From contig NZ_FYDX01000012.1 of assembly GCF_900187455.1 (NCBI RefSeq), forward strand, positions 32,402-96,401: a DNA stretch of 64,000 bases. The letters are read 5' to 3'. Below are positions 57,084 to 64,000 of this stretch, piece after piece. Position 1 is the stretch's first letter; the number at the start of each line of letters is the position of its first letter. The translations under genes and the position numbers were made by a program. The notes under the pieces were generated by a model, which worked only from the letters and a program-made list of their open reading frames with translations, had not been told where the DNA came from and searched no databases. This DNA comes from Pseudomonas sp. Irchel 3E13. GTDB taxonomy: Bacteria > Pseudomonadota > Gammaproteobacteria > Pseudomonadales > Pseudomonadaceae.

Positions 57084-60000
57084 TCACCAGATAACCGGCG
57101 GTGAGTCTTCGCCCGAATCGTCGGTTGCGTAGACCACAATTTTCGGTGCTTCTGGGTAGGTCCGTTTGGAAATTGTGATCATTGAGCCACCCAGGCCCTG
57201 AAGCTTGTCATCGACATACCAGTTGTGCCGCGCGATCCTGCCATCAGGATCCACACACTTGGCTACCGCCGTCCAGGTCGAGCCGCCCTCCTTCACCTGC
57301 AGCTCGCAGGTAGGCGGCTGATTCTTTTTCACTTCAATATCGACTTTTCCATCCGAGCCCTTGTTCATCTCGGTCTCGATTTCCAGGCCGACCTGGTACT
57401 GCCCCTCTGTTGGCAGAGTCGCCCGTGCGTACCGCGATCCACCTGTATCGATTTCTTCCCCGTTCAGCTTGTACTTTAAGCTGGTGATTCGGTCCTTGGG
57501 GTGGCCGCCGGCAATCTGCGGCCGAATCATAATTCCCAACGGGGCCCGCGTCGCATTGTTGTCGCCACTCCACAGCAAATTGATTGTCCAGGGTGGCGGT
57601 TCTTTGAAGGTCATCAGTCGCTCGACCATCGAGTAGTTACCCCGGGCGTCGTAGACGTGGACTCTAAAGGGGTACACGGCCGGCTCAAGAATGTTGAGCA
57701 TCCTGAGGACGGAGTTATCGTCCTTCACGACTTGATACCCAGGCATAGCCGGCAGTTCCCAGTCGTAATAAACCCCTTCCACCGCCTTGAACTCGCCGAT
57801 GTTCCGCACACGCAGCGTCAGATCTGACGGCGCGTACTCTGCGCTGAAGGTCGGCTGAATTGCCCACGCAGGCCAATCGTAGACCCAAAAGGTAATTCGC
57901 TGCTCGGTAATACCCTCGCCGCCTCGATCCCGGTAACCGTCAATCCAGGCCCGGTATTTCAGGTACGTTTTTTCATCCGTTACGTCCGCATCAACCGGCG
58001 TGTACTTTGCTTCCTGGCCAGGCACGATAGTCGTGCCATCGGGCAGGATGAATTCACCGCCCATGCTCAGGTCCATGTTCGGGTATGGCATCAACATGTT
58101 CGCCACCCATGTCGACTCCTTACCAACCTCAGGTCGACGAGGGCCAATAATCTGCACGCGAGGTGGCCGAACCTTCCGAAACGCAACACCGGACCTCAAT
58201 ACCTTCCATACCCTATCATCCTCGACTGGGGCGTCCTTGTAGCGCATCCGCCCATACACGTAGACACGCTGCTCGGTACTACGGCTCTGGACCATCGTGT
58301 CCGTACCAGTTGCCCAGGTCTTACCGCGGTCCAAGCTCCATTCAACCTCGATGTTGGAAAGGTCGATGGGCTTGGCGTCGAGCTGCAGGATCCTGAAGCT
58401 GGCATCAGCATCCAGGAAGGTGTTTCCTGGTCCTTTCAGATAACCCTTAGGTACGTTGTAGGCGATGACTTCGATCTCGTCGGTCATCGATTTCGCACCA
58501 GAGTTTTTGTTTGTGAGTTCTGCACGAATCTTGTATTTGCCCTTCTGTAGCGTCAGCGCAATACGTTGAGTCGTCCTACTCTTGTTTGGCAAATCGACAT
58601 AAGGACCACCTTCAGTCGACATCTCCCATCGAACCGCCCCTAGGTCCTTTGTCCAGGCCCGATTGGTCACATCCGCAAACAGGGTAATGCGCAGAGGAGC
58701 TTCACCTGTCAGACGAAGGGCTCGAATAGAACCGTCGAGCGCAGCACCGTTTAGGATGACGAGGCTCAGGGGCCGCGGGGAAGTACGGGTCACCTTGTAT
58801 TCGTCTACCGGTGATATCACTCGGGCTTCCGCGTAGATCCGGAGTGTCTTGCCAGCTAACTCCTCGATCGGAATTGCAAACGATGCGTGGCCGCTACCAT
58901 CAGTCCTCGTCCAAGGCGCCAGTTCGGTCACCGTGTTCCAGGTCGGCTTAAGCACCAGGCGCACTTCCCATTCACCCATTTTGTCCGCCGAGTAGACTTT
59001 GGTTCTGTCATAGGCATCCCCCATCGTCACCCCAACCTCGAGGGTGTTGGTCGAAAGGATCTTGTCATTCTCGTTGTCGATGATAGGGACGACGCTTTCG
59101 TCAGGAACTGCCAGAACATCAATTTCAGCGCGGGTCGCGATGTCAGGCAGCACCTTGTATGCCACGTCTGTATGCAGCCTTCTCTTTTGCCACAAGGCAT
59201 CAAACTGGGCCGTGTAGATCCTGCGATAAATTTTGCTGATTGCACCATAGGCCGCTGGCGTGTCTTCTGACTGCTCAACTCCAAGGTTGAGGTTGTGCTT
59301 GATCAGAAGCCTCGCATTCACGGATTGGATAATGGCGTCACCGATGTACGCACCTGCCAACGGGGAAGTCAGGAGGGTATCACTGACCTTCGCGCTTGAA
59401 TCGTAGGTGACTGTGGCCTTTGCTGGCTCGACTGCAGTGAAATTGAACTCGTCCGGGCCGAGATCAATTTTCTTCCCAGACGGCGAGAAAACAGACAGTC
59501 TCCAGCTTGATTTGTTGAGGCCGATCATGATGGCCGTACCCTGCAGGTAGGGCTTTTCCCAATTAGGGCGAATTGCCATTCCACCAGGGATATCAGCCCA
59601 TTCAAGTAGGCACATCGGCTTCGTTGAGTAGGAAGCTGCAGCGCTGATTGCCCGACGCTCAATAATCGTCAGGTCACAGGGTGGGCCGGCTTGCTGCACA
59701 TACTCAACATCCAGCTCCTCGACTTTGTAGTAGGCGGTTGTGAATGGGTACTTCGGCCCAACTTTCACCGAGCCGAAAGCCGTTTGGAAGGTGGCGTCCG
59801 TACTGTAGACACCCAAAAGATTCTTTTCTCCATCGGCTCCAACGATGTACGACGAAACCTCGATCGGATAGGTACCGACGTCAGTTGCAGTGCCTGACAT
59901 CGCCAGGGTTGAATCACTGGACAGGTCCTTATACTCCGGCAGGCTCTTGGTGAACTCCAGAAGGCACACAGGATTGTCATAGGGGTTGCCGTTGACTGCC

Positions 60001-63000
60001 GAAGCCTGCCGCACTGTGTTCAAGCACACGGTATTCGACGGCGCAAACTGCGCACGCACGGGCTGTAGGCCAAGGGGGACAGTGCTTGCGGACGTCTTAA
60101 CCGCCCCCTCCAGTTTCCACACCTCAAAGGGAATTGCATAAGCGGTACCGGTGAGGTCCGCCCTCATGAGAAGTACCCGGCCCTTTCCACTTACAGCATT
60201 CTGGATGCCTGCCAAGGCAGAGCCGATACCGTCCGCGGCAACGTAGTCCACGGACAACCTTGTCCCCTGGTTCGGTTCGACTGGCCTCCTGCCGATCTTA
60301 AGGCCAACAGAGGAAGTCTTCTCGACGACTGCCACGATGTCAGTGCCCAATGCAGCAATGGCATCTTTGTCCAAGATCAAGAAGCCCGGGCGGCCATCAA
60401 GGCGCGGGAAATCTTTGGTGATCGCGGGGGTCGATATTTTAGAGTTGGCGATCTCCTGAACCGGCATTTGGTCGATGACTTCTTCAATGCTCTTGGGCAC
60501 CAGACGAATAGGTGCAACGACAGACAGTCCATCCTGATCCGTCACCTTTACGGTCATAGAGGTCTCAGTCTTACCGTCCGTTTTGAAATTCAACTCGTCG
60601 TTGTTGAACCAGGCGAAGCCATGACCTGGTTGTGCCTGAACCTCAATGGTGTGAGAGCCCCAGAGGTTCTCATCAAGCGCAGTGAGCCGCTGCTTGCCAC
60701 CAATGCCCTCATAGAAATACAGGACGTCAGGCTTAGCACCTGTTGGAGGCGTGTTCTTGCGAAGCACGGCCACCTTGGCAACGCTTTCGACGTAAAGGCC
60801 CTGGGAGTCGACGACACGAAACACGAAAGCATCATTGCCGGTGTATTTTGCAAGCGGTGTGTAGACGTATCCATTTGCCCCCACCACCACTGTCCCATGC
60901 TCAGGTTGAGCTACGACTTCATAGGTAAAGTGATCCCAGGCATTAGGGTCGAAGACAGTAGGAGCGGTCTCTGCCGAAGGCGTGTTTTCAGACGTCGAGA
61001 TCGTTAGGCTCGCTGTCTCCGGCTGCAGATTGTTCTTGTAGACGTTGAGCGCAATCGTGCCTTGTACAATCAGCCCACCAAGGTCTTTGGCTTCCACGGT
61101 AACTGTGTCGTCACCGATGAAGTCCTTGGCCGGCGTGAAGACCAGGCGATTATTTTCAAGTACTACAACCCCGTTCGCCGGCTGGCCCTTAATGGTCAAC
61201 TGGTGCTTGCCGGCGTCGTACCCGTTCTTGTCAGTGACGACTGGGTAGTATGGGGCGCTTGTCGTGTTCTCCCGGATAGAGATAGTGCCGGAAACCGCTT
61301 CAGGTGCGACGTTGGACTGCCGCACATTCACATATGCCATCCCCCCAACCCTCTCCCCCGCTGCATCGAAGGCCGAGATAGCAAAACGGTCCACTCCCAC
61401 CCAGTTCGGGTAAGGGGTGTAGACGATTTTGCCATTAGCGACGGCCGCAGTGCCGCCTATCGGATTAGAGTCGACCTTATATGTGAAGGTATCTGCAGGG
61501 TTCGGATCGACAACGACCGGTACGCCACTTACTGGTGTGGACTCTAGAGTGTCTAGGTACAACTCCACTGAGGTGGGTGAGTAGTTCTTGGGCTGAACGC
61601 TCACTGTGGCCAGGCCGACTACCTCTGCACCAGCGGGATCCCTTGCGATAAAACTGAAGGTCAGGCTGCCGCTTACTCCGTACGGGGCACGGTAAACGAT
61701 CCTGTTGTTGACAACTTCCGCAACGCCGGTCATGGCTTGAATCGGAATGCTGAAGGTGTGTAGACCCGCATCATAGAGGTTTTTGTCTACTACAGTTGGG
61801 ACTGCCGGCGCAGAAGCCTCGCCCTCATTTACGCTGATCGCCACTGCGGCAGACGTCGGGGCGTAGTTGGTTTTTAGCACCTCAACTGTGCCTTGACTCA
61901 CCTCCGACTCCAACCCCCCAGCGTCCTGGACCTTGTAGGTGAACGTGGCAGTGCCAATGAAACCTTGAACCGGCGTGAATGTGACTTTCAAACCATCGAC
62001 ACTTATGACGCCGGCGGACGGGTCAGGTTGCTGAACGATGATCACCGTGTGGCTATCCGGCGTATCAGGATCAGTGGCAATCACTTGGTCAGCCTGAACA
62101 ACAAACGAAACAGCTTTAGGTGCCGATGCCAGACCACCTGGATCTGTTGCAACCACGTAGGCGGTCGCCTTTCCGACAAAGCTGGCCGTAGGCGTATAGG
62201 TCAGTCTGTTGCCCGAGATAGCGAGCGTCCCAGCTGCCGCAGGAACCGTTTGAGCGATCGAAAAACTGAGCGGCGTATCGTGGTTTGGATCAGTAGCGGT
62301 AAGCTCCAATGAAACGGGCGTCGCAATCGCCGTCGTGGCATGGGCGCTGTCGACAACCGGCGGCTTAGCCACGGGTAGGACTTTGATGGTCAACACCCCT
62401 GGGATCGACTCCAATCCGAATGTGTCCTTGGCGGTGTAGGAGATGGACCTAGTGCCGACGAAGCTTGGGTTAAGCGCTACAGTCAGCTTCGAACCCGCAA
62501 AGGTAAAGGTCCCAAATACAGGATCCTGTGAGGACGTCGAAGCGAGGCTGTAGCCATCGCCTGCGTCGGGGTCGGTAACAGAGGGGGTAAATGTTGATGT
62601 GTCACCCTGATTCAGAGTCAGGGTCCTACTTTCCACCACAGGGGGATCAGGGACCGGTAGCACTGTGATGCCAACCTTGGCCGGCAACGATGCACCGCTG
62701 TCAGCATCAACGACTACAACAAAGCACTCTGTAACACCGTTCCAGTCCTTGGCCGGGGTAAAGACAACTTCATCGCCCTCAATGCCGCAGCCGCCCATAG
62801 ATGGGGGCGGCTGCTTATCAATCAAGAACCTGTATGGAGCTTTACCATCCGGGTCCGAGAATAGGATTTTGGCTCGGCCTTCAGTGTCTTCGTTTGCCAC
62901 CATGGCGATCGGAGCAACCACCGGCGCATCGTTTTCCGGCTGGACGATAACCTTGACGGTCGCAACCGGACTTTTGGCGCCTGCGCCGTCCACGGCAGAG

Positions 63001-63866
63001 ATCTGGATCGTGTCCTCCCCGTACCAATCGTTGTCTGGGACAATTTTCAACGAGTGCAGATCAGGTTCAACAGTAGCTTTTACGTTTGTTCCCTGGGCCT
63101 CAACCACCAGGTGGTAGATGTCTACGCGGTCGGGGTCTTGAACGACAGGTACATACACAAAAGGCTTGTCTTCAACCCCGATCGCGGGATGAGCAATGAC
63201 CACTGGGGGATCGTTGACCAAACTGGTAACAACACGAACGGTAGCCTCATTGGAGTAGTTGCCCTTGGTGTCCTTGCCGCGGTATCTGAAGGAGGCAATA
63301 CCGCTCCAATGTGGAAAGGGCTTGAACGTCACCGTCGCCCCATTCAGCAGGAACTGGCCAATGGTTTCAGCAGGCATATCCAGGAGCTCGAAGGACTCGG
63401 CCTGCACTCCATCACCGGAAAGAGTAAGAAGGATCTCCAGGGTTTCATCTTCGTTATTCAAAACTTCCATATCTTCAGCGAGAGGAAGATTCTTTTTTTC
63501 CTCGACTATAGTCTCGGCAATCGCTTTGCCGACGCTGATGACTAGGGGTCCAGTGAATCCAGCGGGCAAGGTGGCCACACCTTTACAACTGAACTCCTCC
63601 TTGGTCCTAACACCTTCACACTTCCCGATAGCTGCGCCTTTGGGCGTACCCACGGTGATCGGTAGACTGTAGGAACCGGTGGTGGCACACCCCGCGCGAC
63701 TCAGCGTGTAATTCACGTCGAGTGTTTCGCCAACCACAGAGACCACTGGATTGATCGTCAGCGCATCACCGCTCTCGACGCACTGTGAAGCCGCGAAAAC
63801 CTGTGTCGCGAAGACCGCCGACACCAACGTCATCGAAAAAAGGCCTGTCGATTTTGTCCAGTTCAC
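57084..63866 (-). CDS. Giant secreted cadherin/Ig-like repeat protein
   Basis: A 2260-residue protein with a signal peptide (residues 1-25, ending VFA). Residues about 120-1130 hold about ten tandem domains of some 90-100 residues of the bacterial cadherin-like type, each with patterns such as FTPAKDWNG, DTFTYKV, G(T/S)ATFTYKVQD and VxVxPxNxAP. The C-terminal half has beta-rich, Ig-like domains without clear repetition. No sortase or type I C-terminal signal was seen. Large Big-domain proteins are needed for conjugation of IncHI plasmids; this may be an analogue that helps contact between cells. It is a single gene with its own terminator. Confidence 0.85.
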   Translation of the reverse strand: MNWTKSTGLFSMTLVSAVFATQVFAASQCVESGDALTINPVVSVVGETLDVNYTLSRAGCATTGSYSLPITVGTPKGAAIGKCEGVRTKEEFSCKGVATLPAGFTGPLVISVGKAIAETIVEEKKNLPLAEDMEVLNNEDETLEILLTLSGDGVQAESFELLDMPAETIGQFLLNGATVTFKPFPHWSGIASFRYRGKDTKGNYSNEATVRVVTSLVNDPPVVIAHPAIGVEDKPFVYVPVVQDPDRVDIYHLVVEAQGTNVKATVEPDLHSLKIVPDNDWYGEDTIQISAVDGAGAKSPVATVKVIVQPENDAPVVAPIAMVANEDTEGRAKILFSDPDGKAPYRFLIDKQPPPSMGGCGIEGDEVVFTPAKDWNGVTECFVVVVDADSGASLPAKVGITVLPVPDPPVVESRTLTLNQGDTSTFTPSVTDPDAGDGYSLASTSSQDPVFGTFTFAGSKLTVALNPSFVGTRSISYTAKDTFGLESIPGVLTIKVLPVAKPPVVDSAHATTAIATPVSLELTATDPNHDTPLSFSIAQTVPAAAGTLAISGNRLTYTPTASFVGKATAYVVATDPGGLASAPKAVSFVVQADQVIATDPDTPDSHTVIIVQQPDPSAGVISVDGLKVTFTPVQGFIGTATFTYKVQDAGGLESEVSQGTVEVLKTNYAPTSAAVAISVNEGEASAPAVPTVVDKNLYDAGLHTFSIPIQAMTGVAEVVNNRIVYRAPYGVSGSLTFSFIARDPAGAEVVGLATVSVQPKNYSPTSVELYLDTLESTPVSGVPVVVDPNPADTFTYKVDSNPIGGTAAVANGKIVYTPYPNWVGVDRFAISAFDAAGERVGGMAYVNVRQSNVAPEAVSGTISIRENTTSAPYYPVVTDKNGYDAGKHQLTIKGQPANGVVVLENNRLVFTPAKDFIGDDTVTVEAKDLGGLIVQGTIALNVYKNNLQPETASLTISTSENTPSAETAPTVFDPNAWDHFTYEVVAQPEHGTVVVGANGYVYTPLAKYTGNDAFVFRVVDSQGLYVESVAKVAVLRKNTPPTGAKPDVLYFYEGIGGKQRLTALDENLWGSHTIEVQAQPGHGFAWFNNDELNFKTDGKTETSMTVKVTDQDGLSVVAPIRLVPKSIEEVIDQMPVQEIANSKISTPAITKDFPRLDGRPGFLILDKDAIAALGTDIVAVVEKTSSVGLKIGRRPVEPNQGTRLSVDYVAADGIGSALAGIQNAVSGKGRVLLMRADLTGTAYAIPFEVWKLEGAVKTSASTVPLGLQPVRAQFAPSNTVCLNTVRQASAVNGNPYDNPVCLLEFTKSLPEYKDLSSDSTLAMSGTATDVGTYPIEVSSYIVGADGEKNLLGVYSTDATFQTAFGSVKVGPKYPFTTAYYKVEELDVEYVQQAGPPCDLTIIERRAISAAASYSTKPMCLLEWADIPGGMAIRPNWEKPYLQGTAIMIGLNKSSWRLSVFSPSGKKIDLGPDEFNFTAVEPAKATVTYDSSAKVSDTLLTSPLAGAYIGDAIIQSVNARLLIKHNLNLGVEQSEDTPAAYGAISKIYRRIYTAQFDALWQKRRLHTDVAYKVLPDIATRAEIDVLAVPDESVVPIIDNENDKILSTNTLEVGVTMGDAYDRTKVYSADKMGEWEVRLVLKPTWNTVTELAPWTRTDGSGHASFAIPIEELAGKTLRIYAEARVISPVDEYKVTRTSPRPLSLVILNGAALDGSIRALRLTGEAPLRITLFADVTNRAWTKDLGAVRWEMSTEGGPYVDLPNKSRTTQRIALTLQKGKYKIRAELTNKNSGAKSMTDEIEVIAYNVPKGYLKGPGNTFLDADASFRILQLDAKPIDLSNIEVEWSLDRGKTWATGTDTMVQSRSTEQRVYVYGRMRYKDAPVEDDRVWKVLRSGVAFRKVRPPRVQIIGPRRPEVGKESTWVANMLMPYPNMDLSMGGEFILPDGTTIVPGQEAKYTPVDADVTDEKTYLKYRAWIDGYRDRGGEGITEQRITFWVYDWPAWAIQPTFSAEYAPSDLTLRVRNIGEFKAVEGVYYDWELPAMPGYQVVKDDNSVLRMLNILEPAVYPFRVHVYDARGNYSMVERLMTFKEPPPWTINLLWSGDNNATRAPLGIMIRPQIAGGHPKDRITSLKYKLNGEEIDTGGSRYARATLPTEGQYQVGLEIETEMNKGSDGKVDIEVKKNQPPTCELQVKEGGSTWTAVAKCVDPDGRIARHNWYVDDKLQGLGGSMITISKRTYPEAPKIVVYATDDSGEDSPPVIW

Positions 63867-63897
63867 ATTGAGTTTCCCGATCCTGGTGTGAAAGCCA

Positions 63898-63921
63898 AAA
63901 AGCCGGCGATGGCCGGCTTTG
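63898..63921 (-). terminator. Terminator of the gene at the right edge
   Basis: AAAGCCGGC-CATC-GCCGGCTTTTT on the minus strand. Confidence 0.8.
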
Positions 63922-63935
63922 CTCCTGCGCGTTAC

Positions 63936-64000
63936 TTACATGATGGAGTGAGCGACCGGGAGGGTGGCCGTCATGATCGACTCGATGATGGTTGGCGTGT
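63936..64000 (-). CDS. C-terminal fragment of a gene beyond the window
   Basis: The last 20 codons of a minus-strand gene (ending ATLPVAHSIM) lie in the window, with a terminator just after. Too short to identify; from position it could be another transfer gene or a pilin-like protein. Confidence 0.55.
   Translation of the reverse strand, partial: TPTIIESIMTATLPVAHSIM

Noticed and set aside
16000..64000. oriT and relaxase
   Set aside because: No relaxase motifs (HUH or three-His triad) or convincing nic-like region were seen; they are probably outside the window.

Overview
The window reads as part of a large self-transmissible plasmid of a Pseudomonas-like gammaproteobacterium. It has a ParA/ParB partition operon followed by a TrfA-type replication initiator and an iteron origin, a KfrA coiled-coil protein, and an almost complete F-type (MPF-F) type IV secretion system split into two blocks (traG-traH-traF, and traN-traU-trbC/traW-signal peptidase-trbI-traC-dsbC). 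Host and family are inferred from gene content; no incompatibility group is claimed.

Layout. 1-640: 183-bp tandem repeats (possible centromere). 0.86-3.8 kb: parA, parB and the Rep gene. 3.9-4.9 kb: remnant of an IS21-family istA. 5.4-6.0 kb: oriV-like region with six iterons and four 21-bp repeats. 6.0-7.4 kb: kfrA and a partner (minus strand). 8.2-9.95 kb: a probable Tus/Ter-family fork-arrest protein and a membrane protein (plus strand). 10.1-16.5 kb: traG, traH, traF and a small HTH protein (minus). 16.8-18.1 kb: tyrosine recombinase (plus). 18.4-19.5 kb: two unknown genes. 19.65-45.8 kb: one minus-strand gene series of about 40 genes, with a clear intrinsic terminator at its end (19,630-19,659). 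46.1-46.8 kb: possible AcaB/DUF1845-like gene (plus). 46.8-57.0 kb: second tra block (minus). 57.1-63.9 kb: giant 2,260-residue cadherin/Ig-like secreted protein (minus). 63.94-64.0 kb: C-terminus of a further gene.

The most unusual content is in 19.6-45.9 kb. About thirty start codons there follow a 60-70 nt leader of the same design: alternating C- and G-blocks (C1-G1-C2-G2-C3-Shine-Dalgarno). G1 can pair with C3 through 6-9 base pairs whose flanking bases differ from copy to copy but remain complementary, and C1 can pair with G2, which together resemble an H-type pseudoknot. C3 can instead pair with the Shine-Dalgarno sequence. This suggests a repeated translational switch shared by genes for SSB, RecT, YqaJ exonuclease, a CobS/CobT-like AAA+/VWA pair, two DNA methyltransferases, a NADAR ADP-ribose glycosidase, a primase and many unknown small proteins. 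Four of these leaders carry a second conserved hairpin element (GAUAA-CAGCUG) upstream.

Taken together the 20-46 kb block looks like an establishment/anti-defence and recombination module, and the tra blocks build the pilus and mating apparatus. Some tra features are unusual: an EAL-domain protein between traU and traW, a trbC-traW fusion, duplicated repeats in the TraG C-terminus, and a shared palindrome 61 bp upstream of the two transcription units that start at 46,131 and 56,970. No rRNA, tRNA, CRISPR array or antibiotic-resistance gene was seen, and oriT and the relaxase were not found in the window.
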